Positions 39,979-46,791 of a DNA stretch of 64,000 nucleotides are shown here, piece by piece. The translations under genes and the position numbers were made by a program. Within the stretch, counting starts at the first letter, position 1; every line of letters starts with the position of its first letter. Source of the stretch: Lacticaseibacillus yichunensis (GTDB taxonomy: Bacteria; Bacillota; Bacilli; Lactobacillales; Lactobacillaceae); the NCBI RefSeq assembly GCF_003946405.1, contig NZ_RHOG01000006.1, forward strand, positions 29,716-93,715. The letters are read 5' to 3'. The notes under the pieces are model-generated. The model did no database searches, was not told where the DNA came from, and saw nothing but the letters and a program-made list of their open reading frames with translations.

Positions 39979-40152
39979 TCAGTCGAGCTGCAGCGCTTTG
40001 ACCTGGTACCCAGTGGGCGCTTCGCCAGGAAATGGGGCGGCCTGCAGCATTGTTTGATAATCCCGCGCGCGTTGCGGGGAATGAAATGCCTTGATCAGGC
40101 GCACCGGTTGTTCGGGCTGCGCATGATAGACCACATAGATGAGCTGGGCCAT
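39979..40152 (-). CDS. Small protein of unknown function, 57 aa
   Basis: Short gene not recognised as a known family. ATG at 40152 is preceded by AGGAGTTTGTC, a good ribosome binding site. The protein begins MAQLIYVVYHAQPEQPVRL and ends GYQVKALQLD; it has a beta strand at the N-terminus, a helix with HSPQRARDYQTML in the middle and no membrane segment, the look of a tiny folded cytosolic protein. It lies 25 bases after the rplS terminator, so it needs read-through or its own promoter, and its stop codon touches the palindrome array. The ribosome binding site and amphipathic pattern favour a real gene. Confidence 0.6.
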   Translation of the reverse strand: MAQLIYVVYHAQPEQPVRLIKAFHSPQRARDYQTMLQAAPFPGEAPTGYQVKALQLD

Positions 40153-40177
40153 GACAAACTCCTATCCTTGGCAAACA

Positions 40178-40204
40178 AAAAGCCGCGACCAGGCGCGGCT
40201 TTCT
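40178..40204 (-). terminator. rplS terminator
   Basis: Perfect stem AAAGCCGCG / CGCGGCTTT with CCTGGT loop and T-run on the minus strand. Confidence 0.9.
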
Positions 40205-40212
40205 GGGGTCGA

Positions 40213-40560
40213 TCAACGACGCTTCTCGCGGATACGAGCTGCCTTGCCGCGCAATGCACGCAGATAGTACAGCTTGGCCCGACGAACTTGGCCGTGACGA
40301 ACGACTTCGATCTTCTCAACACGCGGGGTGTGAAGCGGGAATGTCCGCTCAACGCCGACGCCGCTTGAGATCTTACGAACGGTGTACATGGCGGAAACGC
40401 CAACGCCGCGACGCTTGATCACAACACCTTCGAAGATCTGGATACGTTCGCGTTCGCCTTCAACGATCTTGGCGTGAACACGGACGGTATCCCCAGGCCG
40501 GAAGTCTGGAATGTCATCGCGTAATTGCGACTTGGTAATGGCTTCGATCAATGGGTTCAT
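40213..40560 (-). CDS. rplS: 50S ribosomal protein L19
   Basis: bL19, at the 30S-50S interface. 115 aa. [25 protein letters not shown] near 22-46, [26 protein letters not shown] and the C-terminal [19 protein letters not shown] are family signatures. ATG at 40560 has GGAGAAA upstream; the longer frame extends into the leader. Transcribed from its own promoter rather than only from trmD, as in many Bacillota. Confidence 0.97.
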   Translation of the reverse strand: MNPLIEAITKSQLRDDIPDFRPGDTVRVHAKIVEGERERIQIFEGVVIKRRGVGVSAMYTVRKISSGVGVERTFPLHTPRVEKIEVVRHGQVRRAKLYYLRALRGKAARIREKRR

Positions 40561-40647
40561 AAAACTTTCTCCTTTGGCCGACATTCATGATCGTCCCGAT
40601 CAGCGGAATACCGTTGTTAGTTGTTATGTGAGTTATCACAAGTAAAC
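40561..40647 (-). promoter_or_regulatory. rplS 5' leader, candidate L19 autoregulatory RNA
   Basis: About 85-base leader with GTGATAACTCAC and CCGCTGATCGGGACGATCATG-type paired segments. An L19 leader RNA is known in Bacillota; position fits, but I cannot confirm the match to the family. Confidence 0.45.
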
Positions 40648-40676
40648 ATTTTAGCATAGCTGCTGGGCAGTGTAAA
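40648..40676 (-). promoter_or_regulatory. rplS promoter
   Basis: Minus strand TTTACA (40671-40676), 17-base spacer, TAAAAT (40648-40653). Confidence 0.75.
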
Positions 40677-40719
40677 GGCGAGCTCTTTGCACTTCGGGTT
40701 TTAGTTTGCGGAAAAATGC

Positions 40720-40924
40720 GGGTGAGCTGCGGCCAGAAATCGACTGGCGACCGGAGTAGAGCGGACAAGTGACTTTAAGCCCGCAAAGGTCGCGGTCTTA
40801 AAGCTCACTTTCGGTGTAAGCGGCCTAGCCGCTAACACCGACGAGGGGGCTTGCTCTGGGCGTTAGGCGTTTACGCCTTACGCCCAGGCATGCGAAGCGA
40901 GCCGTTTCTGGCCGCAGCCCACCC
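40720..40924. repeat. Multi-stem palindromic element between trmD and rplS
   Basis: An outer stem (40720-40739 with 40905-40924, GGGTGAGCTGCGGCCAGAAA-type arms, one mismatch pair) encloses three hairpins: AAGTGA-CTTTAAG / CTTAAAG-C-TCACTT (about 40767-40810), TCGGTGT-AGCGGC / GCCGCT-ACACCGA (40811-40841) and TGGGCGTTAGGCG / CGCCTTACGCCCA (about 40857-40887), the last closed by GGCTTGCT / AGCGAGCC. No open reading frame. It may be a mobile MITE-like element or a structured RNA. From 40925 to 41106, I see nothing else. Confidence 0.75.
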
Positions 40925-41106
40925 TTAGCTCTAGCAATTAATCACATCGACATAGGTTTGCGTTGATCCTTAAGAAACCATCCAAGCTAATTTGTACAGG
41001 CTTCAACTTGGTACGAATGGTTCATCATGTGACTGCCGACCTATCTTTTTGACGGTGGTCAAGCAACAAACCAAAAAACTCCGAGCCTCTCAGATAAGCC
41101 AACTAC

Positions 41107-41910
41107 TCAGTGCGACTCGTTCATCTCGTCTGCCCCAGCCGGCTTTTCATCAGCGTGCAACTGTGCTTCTGCGCGGCGCGTTGCCGCCTCAGTTTTGACC
41201 TCACGCAATAGGCGCTGACCTTCTTTATCCAGCTCCAGGCCATCGAGGAGGTCCGGTCGCCGGTCATAGGTGCGCCTTAGCGCCTCTTTCAACCGCCACT
41301 TGGCGATCTTCTGGTGGTCCCCATTTTGCAGCACCGCCGGCACGTCCATGCCCCGATAACTAGCTGGTCGCGTGTATTCGGGGTATTCGAGCAGGCCGCT
41401 GGAAAAACTATCCGTCGGTGCACTTTCTTCGTTGCCCAGCACCCCAGGCAGCAGGCGCACGATCGCATCGATCATCACCATCGCCGGCAGTTCCCCACCA
41501 GTAACAACAAAATCGCCCAGCGAAAATTCATCGGTGACCAGCGTGCGAATGCGTTCGTCGTAGCCTTCGTAATGACCGCAGATAAAAACAAGGTGGTCTT
41601 CGCTCGCTAGTTCGGAGGCTGCCGTCTGATTGAACCGCCGCCCTGCCGGATCAAGCAGAATCACCCGTTTTTTACCAGGATGCTTGGCATTCAGATCATC
41701 CATGGCCTCAAACAGTGGCTCCGGCTTCAGCAGCATCCCCGCCCCGCCACCATAAGGCGTGTCGTCAACGTGATGATGCTTATCATGGCTGTACTGGCGA
41801 AAATCGGTGGCTTCAAACGCGAGCTTGTCATTCGCCAGCGCCTTGCCGATCATGCTTTGCGTGAGCGGGGCAAACATATCTGGAAAAAGTGTCAACACAT
41901 CAATCCGCAT
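41107..41910 (-). CDS. trmD: tRNA (guanine(37)-N1)-methyltransferase TrmD
   Basis: Methylates G37 of tRNAs to prevent frameshifts; SPOUT-class knotted enzyme. 267 aa, slightly longer than usual through a C-terminal Ala/Glu-rich tail after about residue 245. Motifs: [16 protein letters not shown] near 52-67, [10 protein letters not shown] near 114 and [15 protein letters not shown] near 132-146. It overlaps the rimM 3' end by 11 bases, so it is coupled. Confidence 0.97.
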   Translation of the reverse strand: MRIDVLTLFPDMFAPLTQSMIGKALANDKLAFEATDFRQYSHDKHHHVDDTPYGGGAGMLLKPEPLFEAMDDLNAKHPGKKRVILLDPAGRRFNQTAASELASEDHLVFICGHYEGYDERIRTLVTDEFSLGDFVVTGGELPAMVMIDAIVRLLPGVLGNEESAPTDSFSSGLLEYPEYTRPASYRGMDVPAVLQNGDHQKIAKWRLKEALRRTYDRRPDLLDGLELDKEGQRLLREVKTEAATRRAEAQLHADEKPAGADEMNESH

Positions 41911-42424
41911 CGTCGATCAACCCCGCTGGCACGTCCACATGCGCCGTTTTCGTGGCCAGATCGATGGTCAAAACAACCGACTGGATGAACGGCAGTAAGA
42001 TATCCGTTTTGCCGGGCCGCGGAATCACCCACACATCGTTGGCGCCGGGGCTCAAGATCTCGCTGACCTGACCCAGCGTCTCCCCTGCCTGATCGATCAC
42101 CGTCAGCCCGATCAGATCCCGGTAAAAATACTCCCCGTCTGCCAGGGCATCGCGGCTTTCATCGGCCGTGCTCAGCGTGCAGCCCTTGAGCGCTTCGGCG
42201 GCGGTCATGTCGGTGATCTCCGCGAATGTGACAAGCAAGGTCCCTTTTTGCGGCCGCGCGCCAGTCACCGTCAGTTTTTGTTCCGGCTTGGTGTCCACGT
42301 ATAGCACACTATTTTTAGCGAAGCGTTGGGCGGGAAAATCTGTGATCGTGATCACTTTCAGTTCGCCGCGAACGCCATGCGTGTTGACGATCTTACCGAC
42401 CTTGAAGCGGTTCGTTTCTCCCAT
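41900..42424 (-). CDS. rimM: 16S rRNA processing protein RimM
   Basis: 30S assembly factor that binds S19. 174 aa: N-terminal RimM domain ([16 protein letters not shown] at 9-24) and C-terminal PRC barrel (about 96-174, with [18 protein letters not shown] and [16 protein letters not shown]). ATG at 42424 has AAGGAGG. It lies between khpA and trmD, but a strong hairpin terminator precedes it. Confidence 0.96.
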   Translation of the reverse strand: MGETNRFKVGKIVNTHGVRGELKVITITDFPAQRFAKNSVLYVDTKPEQKLTVTGARPQKGTLLVTFAEITDMTAAEALKGCTLSTADESRDALADGEYFYRDLIGLTVIDQAGETLGQVSEILSPGANDVWVIPRPGKTDILLPFIQSVVLTIDLATKTAHVDVPAGLIDDAD

Positions 42425-42451
42425 GTTGGTCTAATCCTCCTTGTTCCTAGC

Positions 42452-42479
42452 AAAAAAGCCGGCAGCGGCCGGCTTTTTT
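42452..42479. terminator. Strong hairpin terminator between khpA and rimM
   Basis: Perfect 12-base stem AAAAAAGCCGGC / GCCGGCTTTTTT with four-base loop, overlapping the khpA stop. No promoter fits in the 27 bases left before rimM. Confidence 0.88.
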
Positions 42480-42741
42480 AGTTTGCCTCAGAGGCGGTCT
42501 GCGGCGCATCCAGGATGTTGAGCCGAATCCGCTTCGCATAAGGCGATTTAACGGCATAGACAATGGTTCTGATCGCCTGAGCGACCCGACCCTGTTTGCC
42601 GATCACCCGGCCGACGTCATCTGCGGCGACGGTCAGGTCAAATGCCATGTACTCGCTTGTTTCATGACTCGCGATCACAATGGCATCGGGGTGAGTGACT
42701 AATGGCGTCACGATCGTTTTGATCAGCGCTGCGATATCCAC
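42478..42741 (-). CDS. khpA: KH domain RNA-binding protein KhpA
   Basis: Small global RNA-binding protein that partners KhpB (EloR/Jag) and controls cell elongation and division in streptococci and lactobacilli. 87 aa, a single KH domain with the GxxG loop in VIGKQGRVAQAI (about 43-54). Start is GTG at 42741 with AAGGGG upstream. Lies between rpsP and rimM, the conserved location. Confidence 0.94.
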   Translation of the reverse strand: MDIAALIKTIVTPLVTHPDAIVIASHETSEYMAFDLTVAADDVGRVIGKQGRVAQAIRTIVYAVKSPYAKRIRLNILDAPQTASEAN

Positions 42742-42752
42742 AGGCTAGCCCC

Positions 42753-43028
42753 TTACTTCTTAGTGAAGCGCGCTTCGTGATACTTCTGCATGATGCCCTT
42801 GCTCGAAAGCAGGGTGCGTACTGTATCAGAAGGCTGCGCACCTTTTTGGAGCCATGCGAAGATCGAGTCTTCGTTCAGCTTCAGATCGACCGGATCGGTC
42901 AATGGGTTGTAATAACCGACTTCTTCGATAAAGCGGCCATCACGTGGGAAACGGGAGTCCGCAACGACGACGCGATAAAACGGCTTGCGCTTTGAACCCA
43001 TTCGCTTCAAACGAATTTTTACTGCCAT
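42753..43028 (-). CDS. rpsP: 30S ribosomal protein S16
   Basis: bS16, needed for 30S assembly. 91 aa. N-terminal [18 protein letters not shown] and [22 protein letters not shown] are the family motifs. The ATG at 43028 has AGGAGG and is preferred to longer frames. Follows ffh by 90 bases, then khpA by 11. Confidence 0.97.
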   Translation of the reverse strand: MAVKIRLKRMGSKRKPFYRVVVADSRFPRDGRFIEEVGYYNPLTDPVDLKLNEDSIFAWLQKGAQPSDTVRTLLSSKGIMQKYHEARFTKK

Positions 43029-43118
43029 TAAGTCCACCTCCTGTAAATTTCTCAACTTCAAAATAATAGCAAACATCATGCCAAGTGTAAAGAGTTTTTT
43101 CTTTACAACCCAGGCCGA

Positions 43119-44558
43119 TCACTGAGATTTGAAATTGCGAGCGTTCTTGAGCCGCTTTTTCTTGTTCTTCTTGCTCTGGCGCACCATCCGGTTCATCGCC
43201 ATTTTGCCAAGACGACCCTGAACGCCGTTGCCCATCATGCCTTCCATTCCGGAAAAATTGCCCTTGTACATTTGGGTCATCATTTTCTTGGACTGATTGA
43301 ACTGCTTGATCATCCGGTTGACCTCGACGATCGGGCGACCGGACCCAGCGGCGATGCGACGCCGGCGCGACGGATTCAGCAGATCTGGATCTTCGCGTTC
43401 CTTGGCCGTCATCGAATAAACGATTGCCTTCATGTGGTCGATATCTTTAGGATTCATCTGAAAATTCTTCAGCGCTGGATTGTTGGCCATACCGGGGATC
43501 ATCTTAATGATGTCCTCGAAATTACCCATCCCCGCCACTTGGTCCATCTGATCCAAAAAGTCATTGAAGTCGAAGGTGTTCGTCCGCATCTTTTCGGCGA
43601 CTTCGGCGGCCTGTTTTTGGTCATAGTTCTTCTGGGCCTTGTCGATCAGGGTCAGCATGTCCCCCATGCCGAGGATGCGATTGGCCATGCGGTCTGGATA
43701 AAAGACATCCAGCGCATCCATTTTTTCACCTTGGCCAATGAACTTGATCGGCTTGCCGGTCACCTGGCGAATAGACAGCGCGGCCCCACCACGGGTATCG
43801 CCATCCAACTTAGTCAAAACAACGCCGGTGATATCGAGCCGATCATTGAAGCCCTGGGCCACTTCGGTCGCGGCTTGCCCGGTCATACTATCGACGACCA
43901 GCAAGATCTCATCCGGATGCGCCAGTTCCTTGATATTGGCCAGCTCGGTCATCAGCTTCTCATCGATCTGCAGGCGCCCTGCCGTATCGATGATCACATA
44001 ATCATTATGCTGCAGGGCCGCTTGAGCGAGTCCTTGCCGCACGATCTCGACTGGATCGGTATCCACGCCCATGTCAAAAACAGGGACGCTGAGTTGTTCC
44101 CCAATCGTTTTCAACTGGTCGACCGCTGCTGGACGGTAAATATCCGCGGCAATCAAAAGCGGCCGCGCCTTTTCATTTTCCTTGAGATAATTGGACAACT
44201 TGCCGACCGTCGTGGTTTTCCCAGCCCCTTGCAAGCCGACCATCATGATGATCGTCGGAATGTGCGGCGACTTGTTCAGCGGCACCGCGGCCTCGCCCAT
44301 GGTCTTGGTCAGCTCATCGTTGACGATCTTGATGATCTGTTGGGCCGGCGTCAGGCTATCGAGGACCTCTGCGCCCAGGGCCTGTTCGCGCACCGTTTTG
44401 ATGAAGTCTTTGACCACGCCAAAATTAACGTCGGCTTCAAGTAACGCCAGGCGAATCTCGCGCATCGCGGTGCGAACATCGTCTTCTGAGACCTTGCCTT
44501 TACGGCGCAGGCCGGAGAACGCCTTTTGCAGACGCTCAGATAATCCTTCAAATGCCAT
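43119..44558 (-). CDS. ffh: Signal recognition particle GTPase Ffh
   Basis: SRP54 homologue that binds 4.5S/scRNA and signal sequences and docks with FtsY. 479 aa. N domain (1-90), G domain with GLQGAGKTTT at 108-117, DTAGR near 190 and TKLDGDTRGG near 245, and the Met-rich M domain from about 300 (MGNFEDIIKMIPGM, GSGRPIVEVNRMIKQF), ending in a basic tail. Preceded by ylxM (14 bases), its usual regulator partner. Confidence 0.98.
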   Translation of the reverse strand: MAFEGLSERLQKAFSGLRRKGKVSEDDVRTAMREIRLALLEADVNFGVVKDFIKTVREQALGAEVLDSLTPAQQIIKIVNDELTKTMGEAAVPLNKSPHIPTIIMMVGLQGAGKTTTVGKLSNYLKENEKARPLLIAADIYRPAAVDQLKTIGEQLSVPVFDMGVDTDPVEIVRQGLAQAALQHNDYVIIDTAGRLQIDEKLMTELANIKELAHPDEILLVVDSMTGQAATEVAQGFNDRLDITGVVLTKLDGDTRGGAALSIRQVTGKPIKFIGQGEKMDALDVFYPDRMANRILGMGDMLTLIDKAQKNYDQKQAAEVAEKMRTNTFDFNDFLDQMDQVAGMGNFEDIIKMIPGMANNPALKNFQMNPKDIDHMKAIVYSMTAKEREDPDLLNPSRRRRIAAGSGRPIVEVNRMIKQFNQSKKMMTQMYKGNFSGMEGMMGNGVQGRLGKMAMNRMVRQSKKNKKKRLKNARNFKSQ

Positions 44559-44572
44559 ATTTTCCTCCTATT

Positions 44573-44914
44573 TCAACGGGCCGCTTGATCGGCGACACGG
44601 GTCAACAGCGCACTGATGGTGTGATCATCCGGATAAGTCTCATGGACATACCGGACAAGGGCATCGACCGCCTGATTTTGCGCCTGGTAATTTGCCAGCA
44701 GGTGCAACTTCTCTTCGTAATCTTCTAGACTGGCTTCAGTGCGCCGGATATTATCATACACCGCTTGGCGCGAGACATCGAACTCAGTCGCAATCTCGCC
44801 CAACGAATAATCATCGCCATAGTATAGCGCGAGGTAGCTATGCTGCTTATCCGTCAGCAATGCCCCGTAAAACTCGAACAGCGAATTCATGCGGTTGTTT
44901 TTTTCGATCTCCAT
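44573..44914 (-). CDS. ylxM: YlxM/p13-like DNA-binding protein
   Basis: 113-residue helix-turn-helix protein of the YlxM family (UPF0122). The sigma-70 region 4-like HTH is visible in [30 protein letters not shown] (about 28-58). In streptococci YlxM binds Ffh and SRP RNA and modulates SRP function. ATG at 44914 has GAGGGG. First gene of ylxM-ffh, after a strong promoter. Confidence 0.94.
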   Translation of the reverse strand: MEIEKNNRMNSLFEFYGALLTDKQHSYLALYYGDDYSLGEIATEFDVSRQAVYDNIRRTEASLEDYEEKLHLLANYQAQNQAVDALVRYVHETYPDDHTISALLTRVADQAAR

Positions 44915-44945
44915 GCCATTGTCCCCTCATTTTAGCTTCTTACAA

Positions 44946-44974
44946 AGCATACTGAACTGCCCGCACGCCGTCAA
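44946..44974 (-). promoter_or_regulatory. ylxM-ffh promoter
   Basis: Minus strand TTGACG (44969-44974), 17-base spacer, TATGCT (44946-44951). Confidence 0.8.
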
Positions 44975-45000
44975 TGGTGCCAGAGGCGGAGCAGCAGGCA

Positions 45001-45040
45001 AAAAAACAGAGCTGAGGCAATTTGCTCGCCTAGCTCCGTC
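45001..45040 (-). terminator. Terminator after the 45081-45398 gene
   Basis: Stem GGAGCTAGG / CCTCAGCTC (one mismatch) and T-run on the minus strand. Confidence 0.8.
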
Positions 45041-45080
45041 TTATATTCTCAATTGATCAGCATCACGTGGTCTGAGGCGA

Positions 45081-45398
45081 TCACGCCGCAGCAGGTGCCT
45101 TCTTTTCGCGGCCCAAAATGATCTGTGCGACCACCAGGACGATGTAGAAGATCAGCACGTAAAGCAGCCAAGGACCGATCTTTACGGAGCTGTCCACCCA
45201 GTACTTCTGCCAGGCCGTGTTGCTGAAGACCCAGTAGAAGATCGCCAGTAAGATCGTGGTCAGCGCGTTCAAGATCGCGAAGAACCACAGATTACCATTT
45301 TCGTGGTTATGCACGTAAATGCCAGAAAAGACGACGTTCCACAGCCCCCATCCGCACGCGGCGGCGATGACGGCCCAGTACAAAATCGTTGCGACCAT
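45081..45398 (-). CDS. Small membrane protein of unknown function, 105 aa
   Basis: Not recognised. Three membrane segments (about residues 3-25, 38-60 and 77-98), a polar loop with SNTAWQKYWVDSS between the second and third, and an Ala/Lys-rich C-terminus. The ATG at 45398 with GGAGGG is preferred to a start five codons earlier. Single gene, with terminator 40 bases downstream; it sits just after a gene remnant (45415-45594), at the junction between the ftsY and ylxM blocks. Confidence 0.8.
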   Translation of the reverse strand: MVATILYWAVIAAACGWGLWNVVFSGIYVHNHENGNLWFFAILNALTTILLAIFYWVFSNTAWQKYWVDSSVKIGPWLLYVLIFYIVLVVAQIILGREKKAPAAA

Positions 45399-45414
45399 AA
45401 AATTTCCCTCCAAT

Positions 45415-45594
45415 TCATTCCTTTCTCATTCTAACACGCATGTAAGCGCAATACATCACAAAAAAGGCCTGGAAGTGAAAATTAACAGGAAGGCAGGCGC
45501 TCAGCGGCATGGTGCTGATCAACTGCTGGAAAAGTCCCGGAATCAGCGTCCCCGCGATGGACAGGCCGCAGATCGAAGCAAACGTGTGAGAAAC
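45415..45594 (-). pseudogene. Remnant of a membrane transport protein gene
   Basis: An open frame of about 58 codons without a start or ribosome binding site runs to a TGA at 45415. It encodes SHTFASICGLSIAGTLIP, GLFQQLISTMPLS and an Arg/Lys-rich end, resembling the last membrane helices of YhgE/Pip or ABC-2 type permeases. In-frame stops lie directly upstream. Low confidence: resemblance judged by eye. From 45600 to 45723 nothing but a short repeat fragment is seen. Confidence 0.3.
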
Positions 45595-45676
45595 AAAAAA
45601 GGATAACCCACCATTTCACCCATACGCAAAACTTGGTATTTTGATTGTCGGCTCTTAGTCTGAGTCAACAATCTAT

Positions 45677-45697
45677 GTAAGGGTGGGCGGCGGCCAA
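45677..45697. repeat. Fragment of the multi-stem element
   Basis: TAAGGGTGGGC..GCGGCCA matches the reverse complement of the end of the element at 40905-40928 with one or two differences. Short, so it may be chance. Confidence 0.4.
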
Positions 45698-45723
45698 CTA
45701 GCGCGGCAGCACCTCACTCGAAC

Positions 45724-46791
45724 TTAAAGCGGATCGTCCTGATGATTTGGCGAATCTTTGGGATTAACGGCCGGCTTTTCCGCCTCGCGTGCGCGGCGCT
45801 TATCGGGATCGATCAGATCTTTGAACAGCCCATACGCAAACTTGTTCGGATCAAAAGCCTGTAGATCATCCATCTGCTCACCGAGGCCGACCAATTTGAC
45901 CGGCACATGCAAGTCATTGCGAATGGCCAGCACGATGCCGCCCTTCCCGGACCCGTCCAGCTTGGTCAACACGATACCCGTCACCTGCGTCGTCTGATTG
46001 AATTCCTTGGCCTGACTCAACGCATTTTGGCCAGTGGTCGCATCCAGGACCAGCAACGTTTCCTGGGGGGCATCCGGCAATTCGCGGACGATCACGCGGC
46101 GAATCTTATCGAGCTCATTCATCAAGTTGACTTTGTTTTGTAGGCGCCCGGCCGTGTCGACCAACAACACATCGACTTGCTCATCTTTAGCGCGGCGGAC
46201 CGCATCGAAAATGACGGAAGCCGGATCACTGCCGGCACTGGAAGCCACCACTGGCACCCCATCCCGGCGGCCCCATTCTTGGAGTTGCTCGATTGCGCCT
46301 GCACGGAAGGTATCCCCCGCTGCCAGCAGCACCGACTTGCCTTGTTCCTTCAATTGATGCGCGAGCTTGCCGATCGTCGTGGTCTTGCCGGCGCCGTTAA
46401 CGCCGACGAAGAGAAAAACGGTCGGGCCCTCCGCCGCATAATGCAGCGTATTGTCTTCTCCCTCACCGGCCTCGCCATAGAGATCGACTAGTTTTTGCAC
46501 AATGGTCTGCGCGACCGCAGCCGGTTTCTGGGCATTTTGCAGTTTCACTTCTTCGCGCAACTCCTCAGTGAGTTGCTCGGCGGTGGCAAAACCGACATCC
46601 GCCTCGATCAACATCTCTTCGAGGTCATCAAAGAAATCCTCATCGACGGTGCGGAAATTGGCAAATAGCGCATTGAGCCGGTCGGCAAAAGACGTCCGAC
46701 TTTTTTCAAGGCCGGTATCATATTTGGCTTCTTCTGTGGTCTCTGGCTTGCCACCACCAAAGACCTGCTTGATTCGATCAAATAATCCCAT
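45724..46791 (-). CDS. ftsY: SRP receptor FtsY
   Basis: Membrane-bound GTPase receptor for Ffh. 355 aa: short acidic/charged N-terminal region (residues 1-45), N domain, then G domain with GVNGAGKTTT near 134-143, DTAGR near 219 and TKLDGSGKGG near 272. C-terminal 25 residues are basic and disordered. Its ATG shares one base with the smc stop (TAATG), so it is coupled to smc. Last gene of rnc-smc-ftsY; no clear terminator is seen after it. Confidence 0.97.
   Translation of the reverse strand: MGLFDRIKQVFGGGKPETTEEAKYDTGLEKSRTSFADRLNALFANFRTVDEDFFDDLEEMLIEADVGFATAEQLTEELREEVKLQNAQKPAAVAQTIVQKLVDLYGEAGEGEDNTLHYAAEGPTVFLFVGVNGAGKTTTIGKLAHQLKEQGKSVLLAAGDTFRAGAIEQLQEWGRRDGVPVVASSAGSDPASVIFDAVRRAKDEQVDVLLVDTAGRLQNKVNLMNELDKIRRVIVRELPDAPQETLLVLDATTGQNALSQAKEFNQTTQVTGIVLTKLDGSGKGGIVLAIRNDLHVPVKLVGLGEQMDDLQAFDPNKFAYGLFKDLIDPDKRRAREAEKPAVNPKDSPNHQDDPL

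Noticed and set aside
39913..40403. Open frames on both strands across the palindrome array and rplS
   Set aside because: They run through repeats and antisense to rplS; the real genes there are rplS and the 57-aa frame.
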